Shown: positions 54,882 to 64,000 of the stretch, piece by piece | How the letters are laid out: each line of letters opens with the position of its first letter | How positions within the stretch are numbered: position 1 is the first letter of the stretch | Assembly (NCBI GenBank): GCA_016713245.1 | Contig: JADJPM010000001.1 | Span: 1,984,001 to 2,048,000, forward strand | From: Verrucomicrobiaceae bacterium | Lineage (GTDB): Bacteria; Verrucomicrobiota; Verrucomicrobiia; Verrucomicrobiales; Verrucomicrobiaceae | DNA length: 64,000 nucleotides | Reading direction: 5' to 3' | Made by a program: the position numbers and the translations under genes | Notes under the pieces: model-generated | Told to the model about the DNA's origin: nothing | What the model saw: only the letters and a program-made list of their open reading frames with translations | The model's database searches: none

Positions 54882-57800
54882 TCACAAACCTGCCCGCAGG
54901 CGGATGAAGCGCCGCGTGTGCGTCTGCGAGGTGACGCTGTCGATGATGCGCACGACGCGGCGACCGCCGTTTTGCGACACGATTTGCAGCGTCACAGGCG
55001 TCCAGGTGATCAAATCGTCGCTACCCTCGCCAGCGAGCGTGATCTGGCCGGCGCGGACGTCATCGAGGTCGAAGTCCATGAAGAGCTTCGGAGCCGGATC
55101 ACCGCCGAAAAGCATCTGCCCGCCGTTTTGCGCGAGCTGGTCATCATTCGCGGCAAATTCGAGCAAATTGGCCACGCCATTGCCATCGGGGTCGGCTTCG
55201 GGCGCGGCGTCGATTGGATCAAGATAGCGTCCATGGGCTCCACCAGCGCCCACAGCCCAAATCGTGTAAGGACTGGCGTTTCGCAGCATGAAGAGGCTCT
55301 CGTGGAAAAGCCCTCCTGCATCCGTCACCCGCACGCGGATGAAGGCGAAGGTCTTGGCAGCCAGCGAGCCTGCATTCGCCACACGCAGTTCCGCACCGAC
55401 GATGCTGAAAAGCGCATTGTCCGTGTCTCCAGCGCCGGAGGTGAGCGTGTGCGTCAGCTGGCCGCCATCGGGGTCGTAGCTGCTGAAGCTGCCGAGCGGC
55501 GCGTTGTTCACCACGTTCGCAGGCCAGGTCTGCGTGCCGGTGAGCGTGATGGACTCCGGCGGTGAATTCGACGGCGTGGAGGGTAGCGATGTCATGAGAC
55601 CGACCGCGCTGTGATAACGCTGCGTCGAGGGCGGAGCAAAGAATGCGACCATGCTGGCCACGTAGGTGCCGTGATGGGCTCCGAGCGCGGTGATCTGATG
55701 GATGTCTGCCTCGGTGATGCCCTGACCGATGGCATCACTCTGCGGCGGAATGGCTGTGTAAGGTGCCGTGGGCGCTTCATAGCCGCTCGAAAGCCGATGC
55801 GATGGCGGCCAGGTGCCATCCGGCTGCCTTTCACGCACCTCGATGACCGTTCCCGCAGCTCCATTACCGGCTGCGGTTGGGTAAGCGGAGATGAGTTTGC
55901 CCAGATCAAAGGCCAGATGCCTGCCATACGGGAATGGACGTATGCCGAGCGGCACGGTGGAGCCATGGAAGGCATCGTCCTGCGTCCAGACACCGGGAGC
56001 TGTCTCGCGATAAACATAGACGGTGCCATCATGCACCTGCGGTGAGAAAAGAGGATCACCCACCGCGAGCTGTGTGCCATCGATGGCCACGCCTTCACCG
56101 AATTGCCAGCCATTGCTCGCCGGTTCCGGACTATGGATCACCGCACTCCGCTGCCACTGACCAGCGGCGACACGGTCCCACACTTCGACAAAGCCATTGG
56201 CTTCCGACGGTGGAAATCCCTCGCCGCTGCTGACTCCACGGCCATTCCGCGGCGAGCCGACGAGGATGCGTTTGCCATCCAGCGCGATGTTATAGCCCCA
56301 TGACATGCTGGGATGGCCACCATGCGGTGTGAGCGTGGCCCGGTGCTGCCAGGCACCGCCTTCACGTTCGAAGACGAACACCATGCGCCTGCCGATTGCA
56401 GCCACGGCGCACACATCACCATGCAGGGCGATCTGGCTGCCAAATTCATAGTCACGCTCGCCAAACACATACGGCTCCACTTTGGCGATGAGCTCGCTGT
56501 GATACTCCCACTGGCCGCTGGTGGTGTTTCGCTGATACATCGCCACGCGTGTCAGGGAACGCAGATCGCGCTCGAGCGGCATGTTTGGCGAATCGGGCGT
56601 CCAAAAGTCGCCGTGATAGGTCACGGCCATCGTATCGCCAAAGATCCGCACCTTGCTCGCGTAGGCTCCGAAGTCGGCATTCAGATCCCAGTCGGGAAAT
56701 CCACGCGGCAGCGTTTGCAGCAGGCTCCAGTCGCCACCGGTGCGCTTCCACACGCTGAGAGTGCTTTGCAGAAAGGAAGCGCCTTCAACCATGCAAAGAG
56801 CCGCGTGATCGCCATGCAGACTGACATCCGTGGCGTAGTCCGTGCCGCCCTGCGTGACGGTGGAGGGATTCACCAGCAGCAAATCTGCTTCCAAGGGCGA
56901 AACCGTGGCCGTCGTCACGCTCAGCACGCGCTGCACCGAGGTGGCGGCGAAGTGATTCGCGTCTCCAGCCTGCGTAGCGGTCAGCGTCGTCGATCCTGCG
57001 CCGGTGATGATCACCTGGGATCCCGAAACCGTCGCCACGGCCGTGTCTGACGAAGAAACACTCACCGCGAGGCCGCTGCTGCTCGTCGCTTGATGGGCAA
57101 AGGGCGAGGAGAGCGTCGTTTTCCCCGCGATGGATGGGAAAGTGATCGTCTGCGCCGCTTTTTGGACCGTCAGCGTCGCGCTGGATGTGCCGGTGTAGTT
57201 CGCACTGGTGGGCGCGGCACTCGCGGTGTAGTCACCTGCATTCACGGGAGCGGTGGCGGAGCCGTTGTAGGTCAGGCTCGCGGCCACGTCGGGCGGATCG
57301 GAGATCACGGTGACGCTTTTGGCCGTGCCATCATAGGTTTGCAGCAGGTTGGACAAGGTCCACGTCACGCTGCGCGGCACCACAGCCACAGAAAAGGTCT
57401 GCGTGGCCGTGGGCGCGTTGTTTTCTCCTCCGTCCGCAGCGCGGATTGTCACCGTGCCGCTGCTCGTGCCGGCGTCGGTGGTGTTCCAGGTGATGAGACC
57501 GCTGCTGCTGATGCTCATGCCGGACGGTGCGTTCAGCAGACTGAAGGTGAAGGCCGTGTCGTCCGCATCGGTGACAGCGACTTGGTGTGTCCAAAGGCCA
57601 TACGGCACATTGCCGGAAGGCGGGGCGCTGCTGATCTGCGGCGCCGCATTGCCAGGGATCCACTCGATGTCATCCAGCCACGCCGCATCGCTGCCAGCGG
57701 AGCCCGCGCCGTCTTTCGCATAGGTCCACGAGGCCAGGTGGAAAGCGGGATCACCGTGGTTCACCACGCGCTCCACGAGTTGCCAGTCCTGCTCGCCGCT

Positions 57801-59129
57801 GATGCTGGTGACCTGGCCGTTCCAGTTGAAGCGGAGAAAATCCTTGCCGCTCTCGCTGCTCACCTTCCACCAGAAGCGCAGCGTGCCCACGCCCTCGAGA
57901 AAGTCGCTCTTCACATTCTCACCCCAGTGCGGCGTGGTGCCGCTCTGCCACGCACCGCCCGTGCTGCGGTCCACCACCGACTGCGTGAACCATGGGTCGC
58001 TGCTCACAAACGGTGCCTGCAGGATCGGCAGTGACTCCCAAGTGTCCACACCATCACTCACACGCACCGTGTAGTAGCCGGCATCAGCGGCTTGAAAGTT
58101 GAAGATCTCCAAATTGGGCATTGTCCTGCCCGGCAGATCGGTGCCGTCCTTCCGCCACTGAAAGGTGAAGGCGCTATTCGCCATCGTCTGCACGCTCATG
58201 AAGATCGGCGAGCCATACGGCTGCCGGAAGCCGCCCGTGGGCGCTGAGGTGATAAACTCGCTCAGCGGCACCACCTCCGGCGTCACCGTGAGTTGATCGA
58301 GAAAAATCTGCGGTGGCGTGCTGGTGCCGTAAGCATAGCTCGCAGCCACCAGGCTCACCGTGTGCGTGCCTCGCGGCACCGGCAGCATCACCTGTGCCCA
58401 CTCATTCGTGCCAAAAGCGCTGGTGCTGAAAAGGCTCGCGCCATTCAACTGCATCACAAAATTGCCGTAGCCATCCGGATCGACGAGTTTCCGCCACACC
58501 CGCACACGAGCCGGGCCGGTCACGGTGAAGCTCAGCACTCGCTCCGTGAAGTTATTCGCATCCAACGAGGCCGCCTTGAGCGCATCCACGCCATCCTGCG
58601 CCTGCGTGCCCGTGACGGTGGTGAAGCCGCTGCCGCCCGTGAAGGCGAGCGGAGCCGCATCGGTGTCGAGTGCGAGATTCGTGTCATCCACCGGCGGTGG
58701 AGCCTCGCCGAGGAAGAGCCAGCCGGTGTTCGCCGAGTAGGCATAACCGCTCAGCGTGTCCGTGGCGGCCTGATAGCGTGATTTTTGATCCCCGGTGAGC
58801 GATGCGGAGCCAAACTGAATCCAGCCCGCGTTCGCCGAGTAGGCGTAGCCGCTCAAAAAGCCGCTTCCATCGCGATTCACGCCATAATCATCCGCCGAAT
58901 CGTTCGCGTAGCTCGTGCCATTCGCTGGAGTGCCATCGCCGAAGTGAATCCAACCCAAATTTCCCGACCAGGCCCAACCGGAAAGAAACGTCGCATGCAC
59001 CGTGACGCGATGCTCCGCGGATGGCGTGAGATTGATCCAGCCCGTGTTCGCCGCGTAGGCGGGTTGTGGGGCCGCGTGGGAGGCATGGACGACGAGCAGC
59101 GTCGCCAGCATGAAGAAGAGCGTTTTCAT
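54882..59129 (-). CDS. Very large secreted multidomain protein (GWI repeats, Ig, MBG, FG-GAP-like)
   Basis: 1415 residues with signal peptide (TLFFMLATLLVVHASHA). N-terminal part: four copies of a G-W-[IL]-x-[FL] motif (Trp at 31, 60, 103 and 137; for example YSANAGWIQFG). Then an MBG/Ig-rich middle: FTFQWRKDGTDLPGR (Ig-like), a putative-Ig/cadherin segment (ISSSGLITWNTTDAGTSSGT), an MBG domain (QTYDGTAKSVTVISDPP) and a big FG-GAP-like or propeller region (VFVFEREGGAWQHRATLTPH, LDGKRILVGSP). A C-terminal domain with DPDGNGVANLLEFA follows; that is a Ca-binding-type dockerin-like motif. No membrane anchor was recognised. Probably a surface adhesin or extracellular structural protein. Confidence 0.82.
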   Translation of the reverse strand: MKTLFFMLATLLVVHASHAAPQPAYAANTGWINLTPSAEHRVTVHATFLSGWAWSGNLGWIHFGDGTPANGTSYANDSADDYGVNRDGSGFLSGYAYSANAGWIQFGSASLTGDQKSRYQAATDTLSGYAYSANTGWLFLGEAPPPVDDTNLALDTDAAPLAFTGGSGFTTVTGTQAQDGVDALKAASLDANNFTERVLSFTVTGPARVRVWRKLVDPDGYGNFVMQLNGASLFSTSAFGTNEWAQVMLPVPRGTHTVSLVAASYAYGTSTPPQIFLDQLTVTPEVVPLSEFITSAPTGGFRQPYGSPIFMSVQTMANSAFTFQWRKDGTDLPGRTMPNLEIFNFQAADAGYYTVRVSDGVDTWESLPILQAPFVSSDPWFTQSVVDRSTGGAWQSGTTPHWGENVKSDFLEGVGTLRFWWKVSSESGKDFLRFNWNGQVTSISGEQDWQLVERVVNHGDPAFHLASWTYAKDGAGSAGSDAAWLDDIEWIPGNAAPQISSAPPSGNVPYGLWTHQVAVTDADDTAFTFSLLNAPSGMSISSSGLITWNTTDAGTSSGTVTIRAADGGENNAPTATQTFSVAVVPRSVTWTLSNLLQTYDGTAKSVTVISDPPDVAASLTYNGSATAPVNAGDYTASAAPTSANYTGTSSATLTVQKAAQTITFPSIAGKTTLSSPFAHQATSSSGLAVSVSSSDTAVATVSGSQVIITGAGSTTLTATQAGDANHFAATSVQRVLSVTTATVSPLEADLLLVNPSTVTQGGTDYATDVSLHGDHAALCMVEGASFLQSTLSVWKRTGGDWSLLQTLPRGFPDWDLNADFGAYASKVRIFGDTMAVTYHGDFWTPDSPNMPLERDLRSLTRVAMYQRNTTSGQWEYHSELIAKVEPYVFGERDYEFGSQIALHGDVCAVAAIGRRMVFVFEREGGAWQHRATLTPHGGHPSMSWGYNIALDGKRILVGSPRNGRGVSSGEGFPPSEANGFVEVWDRVAAGQWQRSAVIHSPEPASNGWQFGEGVAIDGTQLAVGDPLFSPQVHDGTVYVYRETAPGVWTQDDAFHGSTVPLGIRPFPYGRHLAFDLGKLISAYPTAAGNGAAGTVIEVRERQPDGTWPPSHRLSSGYEAPTAPYTAIPPQSDAIGQGITEADIHQITALGAHHGTYVASMVAFFAPPSTQRYHSAVGLMTSLPSTPSNSPPESITLTGTQTWPANVVNNAPLGSFSSYDPDGGQLTHTLTSGAGDTDNALFSIVGAELRVANAGSLAAKTFAFIRVRVTDAGGLFHESLFMLRNASPYTIWAVGAGGAHGRYLDPIDAAPEADPDGNGVANLLEFAANDDQLAQNGGQMLFGGDPAPKLFMDFDLDDVRAGQITLAGEGSDDLITWTPVTLQIVSQNGGRRVVRIIDSVTSQTHTRRFIRLRAGL

Positions 59130-59168
59130 AACGAAGAATGGAGAAGCGCTGGGATGGAGTGCCTGGGA

Positions 59169-60407
59169 TCAGTTTCCGCCGACAAAGCCCGGACGGGCAA
59201 AGCGCAGGCTCTGCCCCGTGCTGTCGTAGTAGCTGATCGCGGGCAGATGATCCGCCCCCAGCGCCGCTGAGAGCAGCGTGCCGGTGCTCGTCGTGCCATC
59301 CACCACCTTCGTCTCAAAAGCGGTCCCATTGAATGTCGCCACCCGCAGGCTGGTCCCGCCTGAGGCGATCACCGGCCTGCCCAGAGGATTAAACACAAAG
59401 TCCATCCCGCCATTCACGCCGACGAGTGAGACCGTCCAGGTGCTGCCGTCTGAGCTCGCATAGCGGATGCCCTGTAGGTCCGTCGCGTCATACGCCAGCG
59501 CGGCATGCCCCGTCGTCGGAGAGAACCGAAGTCGCACGGTCAGAGCCGTGGAGTCCGCGTCCACCGTCGTCGTGCTCCAGCTCGTGCCATTGAAGACGGT
59601 GTATTTCATATCCCCGTTCACCTGATCGAAATAAGCCACGGCTGGGTGACCGGTGGGTGTGATGGCCAGCGAGCAGGCGAGCGTGATGCCCACATCACTG
59701 GAGAGCGTCTCAAAGCTCCAATTCACGCCCGTGAGAGTCGCCAGTTTCACCATCGAAGGCGCTCCGACGACGAAGTAACCGATCCGCAGCCGCCCTGCCG
59801 GATCATACGCGGCCTTTGCGGCGATGCCGGAGGCATCCACGCTGCTCAAAGTCCATGTGCCACCTGTTTTGCGGGCAATTCGCAGACCGTTTACGTTGTC
59901 CGAGAATGCCACCACGGGCTGACCGGCGGGATCGATGACCAGCGAGGGCAGCGTCAGGCCAGTGCCCGTGGTGATCACCTCGGACTGCCATTCGGCACCG
60001 TTCAGTGTTTCGAGGATCAGGTTCAGTCCATTGAGCGTCACACTGGCCACCACCGGCGTGCCATCTGGCAAAAACGCCAGCGACGACGCAGACCCGACTC
60101 CTGGAGGCGTCTCGTTCACCAGCGCCGTGTTCCACTGCAAAGGCAGGCCCGCGTTTTGCAGCATTTGATTGTTCTGCGTCTGCACCATGACGTACTGCTG
60201 CGTCAGCATCGTATTGAGCGACTGGAGCTGCGTGATCTGCGTCTGCTGGCTCTGCGCCAGCGACTCCAGCGCACTCACCTTGTCCCAAATCTCCTGCAAA
60301 GAGCGCATCGTCGGCGCAGGTGCCCCGGGAGGAGTAAGCGCACCGCCCTGGGCCAGAGCGGAAGCGGTGAATGCGGCAAAGAGAAGGGCGGCGAGGTGAG
60401 TTTTCAT
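59169..60407 (-). CDS. Secreted protein with N-terminal coiled coil and propeller-like repeats
   Basis: 412 residues from ATG 60407 (MKTHLAALLFAAFTASALAQ), a signal peptide. Residues about 35-85 form a coiled coil rich in Gln/Leu (LESLAQSQQTQITQLQSLNT). The rest has blades of the type SLVIDPAGQPVVAFSDNVNG, AAYDPAGRLRIGYFV, ITPTGHPAVAYFDQVNGD and FNPLGRPVIASGG, each with a P-x-G-x-P-x-[IV]-[AG] turn. It is 39 bases upstream of the large protein on the same strand, so probably co-transcribed and perhaps forming a surface complex. Confidence 0.78.
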   Translation of the reverse strand: MKTHLAALLFAAFTASALAQGGALTPPGAPAPTMRSLQEIWDKVSALESLAQSQQTQITQLQSLNTMLTQQYVMVQTQNNQMLQNAGLPLQWNTALVNETPPGVGSASSLAFLPDGTPVVASVTLNGLNLILETLNGAEWQSEVITTGTGLTLPSLVIDPAGQPVVAFSDNVNGLRIARKTGGTWTLSSVDASGIAAKAAYDPAGRLRIGYFVVGAPSMVKLATLTGVNWSFETLSSDVGITLACSLAITPTGHPAVAYFDQVNGDMKYTVFNGTSWSTTTVDADSTALTVRLRFSPTTGHAALAYDATDLQGIRYASSDGSTWTVSLVGVNGGMDFVFNPLGRPVIASGGTSLRVATFNGTAFETKVVDGTTSTGTLLSAALGADHLPAISYYDSTGQSLRFARPGFVGGN

Positions 60408-60645
60408 GGCTGGAGCGGTGGAAACCATCCGGCGTGGTCCCGTGGTGGTCGGGGTGGAGCCACCGGAATGCCACACGGCATCGCCGGGACCTCGCCGGAT
60501 GTGCCGCTAGCCTGCCATTCATCCCCGCCGCTCCAAGCCGGCAGCCATCCGTAAAACTACGCACGGACCGCGAGTTCACGATTTCAGCATGACCCCGACC
60601 AGAAGCGCCCCCGTGCGGACGTTATGCCGACGACACCACTCCATC

Positions 60646-61710
60646 ATGAAGCGCACACTCCTCCTTCTCTTCGCTCTTTGCCCTTTGCTCTCCGCACAAG
60701 ACATCCAGCGCCTCATCGCCATCGACAACGTCTGCGCGTGGCCAAACCTCACGCTGCTCCCAGACGGCAGCATCAACACGACCATCTTCGGCAAACCCAG
60801 CCACGGACAAATGGAGGGAGCCGCCGAGTGCTGGAACAGCCCGGATGGCCAGTTTTGGACGAAGCGCGGCATTCCCGCGCCGAACGAGCCGCACACGAAT
60901 CGCATGAACGTGGCTGCCGGACTCGCGAAGAATGGCGACCTGCTCGTGCTCTGCTCCGGATGGACGGATGTGAAGCAGCCGCAGCGGCCGAAACAGCCCG
61001 TTTTCCGCGACGACATCCTCTCCAACTGGGTCTGCCGCAGCAGCGATGGCGGCAAGACGTGGTCGCAATCAACGTCTTTCCCCGCGCCCGATGCGGGCTG
61101 GACGCATTATATCCCCTTCGGCGACATCAAACAAGGCGACGACGGCGCGTTGCACGTCTCTTGCTACGGCGGCGAGTTCACCGACCCCACGAAGAGCACG
61201 AAGACCAAAGGCTATCGCTCCTGGCACTTCCGCAGCGATGACGATGGCAAAACATGGAAACGCACCGGCACCATCGGCCCGAAGAGCAACGAAACCACTC
61301 TCCTCCACCTCGGCGGCAAACGCTGGATGGCCGCGGCGCGTGAGACGGGCATGGACCTCTTCATTTCCGAAGACGACGGCGTCACCTGGAGCGGCCCAAA
61401 CCGCGTCACCGCCAAAAACGAGATCAACGGCCACCTCCTCCGCCTCGCTGATGGACGCATCCTGCTTGCCTACGGCAGCCGCATCAAAACCGGCGACCAG
61501 CTCGGCGTGCTCGCGAAGCTCAGCAGCGACGAAGGCAAGACCTGGGGCGAGCCGATCCGCATCGCGCACACCACCACGTGGGATTGCGGCTACCCCAGCA
61601 CCGTGCAGCGTGCCGATGGCAAGCTCGTCACCGCCTGGTATGCCGGTGCCTCCGAATACCACGCCCGCTACCACATGGGCGTCGCCATCTGGGAGGCACC
61701 AAAGCCTTGA
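60646..61710 (+). CDS. Secreted sialidase-like (BNR/Asp-box) exo-glycosidase
   Basis: 354 residues from ATG 60646 (MKRTLLLLFALCPLLSAQ), a signal peptide. Four Asp-box repeats: SSDGGKTWSQ, SDDDGKTWKR, SEDDGVTWSG and SSDEGKTWGE. The fold is a six-bladed propeller. The region upstream to 60408 (238 bases, divergent from the coiled-coil gene) shows no clear promoter. Adjacent downstream is a DapA/NAL-like aldolase gene, which suggests a sialic-acid-type substrate, but exo-glycosidases of this family in Verrucomicrobia are broad. Confidence 0.87.
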   Translation: MKRTLLLLFALCPLLSAQDIQRLIAIDNVCAWPNLTLLPDGSINTTIFGKPSHGQMEGAAECWNSPDGQFWTKRGIPAPNEPHTNRMNVAAGLAKNGDLLVLCSGWTDVKQPQRPKQPVFRDDILSNWVCRSSDGGKTWSQSTSFPAPDAGWTHYIPFGDIKQGDDGALHVSCYGGEFTDPTKSTKTKGYRSWHFRSDDDGKTWKRTGTIGPKSNETTLLHLGGKRWMAAARETGMDLFISEDDGVTWSGPNRVTAKNEINGHLLRLADGRILLAYGSRIKTGDQLGVLAKLSSDEGKTWGEPIRIAHTTTWDCGYPSTVQRADGKLVTAWYAGASEYHARYHMGVAIWEAPKP

Positions 61711-61713
61711 GTC

Positions 61714-62634
61714 ATGACCACGCCACGCTACCGCCGCTGCATCCTCGCCACCTGCTGTGTGCCTTGGAATGCTGGCCTGAAGTTCGAGGAGGACGTTTTT
61801 CGACGCAATGTGCGACTTCAAATCGCGAGCGGTCTTCGTGATCTCTACATCTTCGGCACGGCGGGGGAAGGTTACGCGGTCACGGAATCGCAGTTTGATG
61901 CCATCACGCGGGTGTTTCTCGATGAAACGCGAATCGACGGCGTGCAGGCCATGGTGGGCCTCATCAGCCCTTCGCTACCGACGATCATCGAGCGCATCGA
62001 GCGTGCCCGCGACATGGGCGCAAGGCGTTTTCAGCTCAGTTTGCCCAGTTGGGGCGTTTTGAACGATGCGGAGCTCCAAACCTTCTTTCGCGAGACCTGC
62101 GGCCGTTTTCGCGACTGCGAGTTTTTGCACTACAACCTCCTGCGCAGCGGCCGGATCATCACCGGAGCCGAATACGGCCTTTTGGCCGCCAAACACGAAA
62201 ACCTCGTCGCCACGAAAAACAGCACCGCCGACGAAAAACGCCTCCAAAGCCTCTTTTCCGAGGCTCCACAGCTCCGCCACTTCATCACCGAGCTGGGTTT
62301 CGCCAAAGCCTGCCACCTCGGCGACTGCGGTTTCCTCATCTCCTTCCTCTCCACGAACTTCCAGCTTGCCCACGACTACTTCCGCGCCGGTTGCGAACGC
62401 GACACCACTCAACTCGCCGCCATCACCGCCGACTTCGAAGGCCTCATCGCCACCTTCAAAGAAGCCGTCGGCGACACCGCGCACATGGACGGCGCCTATG
62501 ACAAACTCTTCTGCCGCATCCACGATCCCGACTTCCCCCTGCGCCTGCTGCCGCCCTACGAATGCGTGAGCGAGCCGCGCTTCGAGCACTACCGCGACCA
62601 AATGCGCTCACGACATCCCGCCTGGATGCCGTGA
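61714..62634 (+). CDS. DapA/N-acetylneuraminate lyase family aldolase
   Basis: 306 residues. TIM barrel of the DHDPS/NAL superfamily: CCVPWNAGLKFEEDVFRRNV, LYIFGTAGEGYAVTESQFDA (GxxGE-type motif), FLHYNLLRSGRII (Tyr of the catalytic triad) and ENLVATKNSTADEKRL (Schiff-base Lys). It cleaves or condenses pyruvate with an aldehyde. Placed three bases after the sialidase-like gene on the same strand, it may process the released 2-keto sugar acid; the true substrate is unproven. Confidence 0.9.
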   Translation: MTTPRYRRCILATCCVPWNAGLKFEEDVFRRNVRLQIASGLRDLYIFGTAGEGYAVTESQFDAITRVFLDETRIDGVQAMVGLISPSLPTIIERIERARDMGARRFQLSLPSWGVLNDAELQTFFRETCGRFRDCEFLHYNLLRSGRIITGAEYGLLAAKHENLVATKNSTADEKRLQSLFSEAPQLRHFITELGFAKACHLGDCGFLISFLSTNFQLAHDYFRAGCERDTTQLAAITADFEGLIATFKEAVGDTAHMDGAYDKLFCRIHDPDFPLRLLPPYECVSEPRFEHYRDQMRSRHPAWMP

Positions 62635-62646
62635 GCTGAGAGCAGC

Positions 62647-63855
62647 CTACTTCGCCGCATACCCTTTCCAAAGCCACTCCAGCGCCTGCGGCAGGATTTG
62701 TGTCCGCGCAGGGCCGAGGCCGTGGCCGGCATTCAGGCAATAGACATACTGATACGGATAACCTTTGGCCTTCAGCACCTTCGCCATGCGGTGATTGGCC
62801 TCCACCCAGTCGTGCATGTCATCACGCATGACGTTCGGATTGAGCAGATCGCGATCTCCCACGGCCAGATAGATGCGCAGCGGCTTCTTGGGGCTCTCCG
62901 GGATGAGTTTGTTGTGAAAACCCCACGCGCCGTCCGGCGTCTCGGGATTGAAGGGCCACTGCTGGTTCACAAACGTGCCCGAGGTGGTCAGCACGCGATG
63001 ATACAAATCGGTGCGATACCACGCCATCGCCAGCGCACACGATCCGCCGGAGCTGCTGCCCATCGTGGCGCGGCCTTCGGGGTCCTTGGTAAGTTTGACG
63101 CCCGCATTCTTTTCCACGAGCGGCAGCACCTCGTTCTCGATGAACTCCGCATACAGGCCGGACATCGTGTCATATTCACGACCACGCTCATGCCCCTGCG
63201 CATCGCCACCGCCGCTGGAGATCAAGATGGCGATCTGCACCGGCACACGCTTCTGGGCGATGAGATGGTCCAGGATGTGCGGCAGCGTCATGTCCGGCTT
63301 TCCACGCGGCCCGTCATGGCCCACGATGAAGGGAGCCTCCGTTCCCGCGACGTATTGCGCTGGCACATAGACGGTCACGAAGCGCTGGTAATCGATGGGA
63401 TGCGTCTCCACGATGAGCGTCTTCGGATTATTCGGGTCCACGGTGCCGAAAACATCCCGCGCGATGCCGGGATTGAAGAGCTTGCAGTCCTTCGACTCCA
63501 TCACGAACTGCGTCACCTTCCCCTGAGGCACGCCTTCCACCACCTTCGCCTCCGGCGGGGCGACATAGTCCGGCCCGATGACAAAATCTCCATCCGCATC
63601 CGCCGGTGCATTCACACCCGGCTTGCCATCCAGCCGTGTGAACTTCGGTGCACTCGGCGCATCAAACGGCCGCGTTGGCGGCTGCGGACGCTCCGCTTTC
63701 TTCTCCTTGGCCTTCTGAGCGAAGGCGGGGAGTGCGAAGGCGGTGAGAGCGAGGAGGAGGAAAGGCCTGAGGAGAGCATGGTTGGGAAATCTGGAGATGG
63801 AACAACGCAGCCGAGGCGGACAAATGTTCAGCGCAACTTCGAAGAGCTTCTCCAA
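62647..63855 (-). CDS. Secreted esterase of the enterochelin-esterase/IroE-like family
   Basis: About 402 residues; the only in-frame upstream start is TTG 63855, which leads into a signal-like stretch (RPFLLLALTAFALPAFAQ) after about 28 residues, so the exact start is uncertain. Motifs: FVTVYVPAQYVAGTEAPFIV, nucleophile elbow MGSSSGG, DLLNPNVMRDDMHDW (acid) and a final LNAGHGLGPA with the His. It belongs to alpha/beta hydrolases resembling Fes/IroE; an ester substrate outside the cytoplasm is likely. Convergent with the aldolase gene. Confidence 0.82.
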   Translation of the reverse strand: MEKLFEVALNICPPRLRCSISRFPNHALLRPFLLLALTAFALPAFAQKAKEKKAERPQPPTRPFDAPSAPKFTRLDGKPGVNAPADADGDFVIGPDYVAPPEAKVVEGVPQGKVTQFVMESKDCKLFNPGIARDVFGTVDPNNPKTLIVETHPIDYQRFVTVYVPAQYVAGTEAPFIVGHDGPRGKPDMTLPHILDHLIAQKRVPVQIAILISSGGGDAQGHERGREYDTMSGLYAEFIENEVLPLVEKNAGVKLTKDPEGRATMGSSSGGSCALAMAWYRTDLYHRVLTTSGTFVNQQWPFNPETPDGAWGFHNKLIPESPKKPLRIYLAVGDRDLLNPNVMRDDMHDWVEANHRMAKVLKAKGYPYQYVYCLNAGHGLGPARTQILPQALEWLWKGYAAK

Positions 63856-63935
63856 CTCGCGCCTTCTCCCTCACCCGTTGAATCGGGTCCAAACGGCCGC
63901 AATTCGACATAAATGGACTTGTGGAGCCACCCCCC

Positions 63936-64000
63936 ATGCTTCCGCCTTTGCCTGACTCCATCCCCATCTCGGCCGAGATCCTACTTGCCCAGTATGAACT
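63936..64000 (+). CDS. Start of a further gene, cut by the window edge
   Basis: From ATG 63936 the frame stays open to the end of the window: MLPPLPDSIPISAEILLAQY. Too short to classify. It is divergent from the esterase gene. The start is tentative because no ribosome-binding site is seen. Confidence 0.35.
   Translation, partial: MLPPLPDSIPISAEILLAQYE

Overview
This window looks like a chromosome segment of a Verrucomicrobiota bacterium, most likely Verrucomicrobiaceae/Prosthecobacter-like. I infer this from the style of the 16S gene and from the gene families: DUF1552 and DUF1501 proteins, TIGR03790, Tat-exported sugar isomerases, secreted PQQ/BNR/beta-propeller proteins, Gfo/Idh/MocA oxidoreductases, a PUR-alpha-like protein and large secreted Ig/MBG proteins. 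No database search was run. Coding density is high except around the rRNA operon, and several start sites were moved inward from the longest possible ORF.

Layout. 1-5283: end of a DUF1552 gene, a polytopic membrane protein, two secreted proteins and a VTT-domain membrane protein. 5337-5690: a nearly perfect 7-bp tandem array (50 units). 5949-11272: a complete rRNA operon, 16S - tRNA-Ala(UGC) - tRNA-Ile(GAU) - 23S - 5S - terminator, with recognisable pre-16S and pre-23S processing stems. 11404-12797: wreckage of two transposons (IS66 and IS4 families) and a PIN-like gene. 12798-20507: sigma-54 activator, uppS, zinc-ribbon membrane protein, TIGR03790 protein, MBL hydrolase, DUF1501 protein. 20701-28582: kinase-like protein truncated into a peroxiredoxin gene, PhoPQ-related hydrolase, Tat sugar isomerase, glpQ and glpT with a UPF0175/DUF3368 toxin-antitoxin pair between them. 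28665-35962: CBM9-like protein, glycosidase-glycosyltransferase fusion, small membrane and secreted proteins, cytochrome c lipoprotein, PUR-alpha-like protein, lactonase, yceH. 36077-41910: hisF, sugar isomerase, rplS with a structured leader, CocE-type hydrolase, threonine aldolase, and a second UPF0175/DUF3368 pair. 41947-44044: a coupled trio of MauE-like, AlgX/J-like and membrane proteins. 44338-49229: an overlapping operon of two oxidoreductases and two paralogous secreted propeller proteins. 49299-52335: methionine salvage operon mtnB-mtnD-mtnC-mtnA. 52362-60407: NarL-type two-component pair, a 1415-residue secreted multidomain protein and a coiled-coil propeller protein. 60646-63855: sialidase-like protein, DapA/NAL-like aldolase, secreted esterase. 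The window ends in the first codons of another gene.

How the genes fit together. The main theme is a secreted and periplasmic polysaccharide-handling lifestyle: sialidase, propeller hydrolases, carbohydrate-binding modules, Gfo/Idh/MocA enzymes, sugar isomerases, GlpQ/GlpT and exopolysaccharide-type enzymes, interspersed with housekeeping genes. The most unusual non-coding signal is heptanucleotide tandem repeats at six places. They include one huge array in front of the rRNA operon, two inverted pairs in intergenic regions (one containing the start codon of a hydrolase gene), and one inside the 5' coding end of an oxidoreductase gene. Other non-coding points are a candidate rplS leader RNA, a 21-bp perfect inverted repeat in a divergent promoter region, and a dispersed-type palindrome at 18976-19036.
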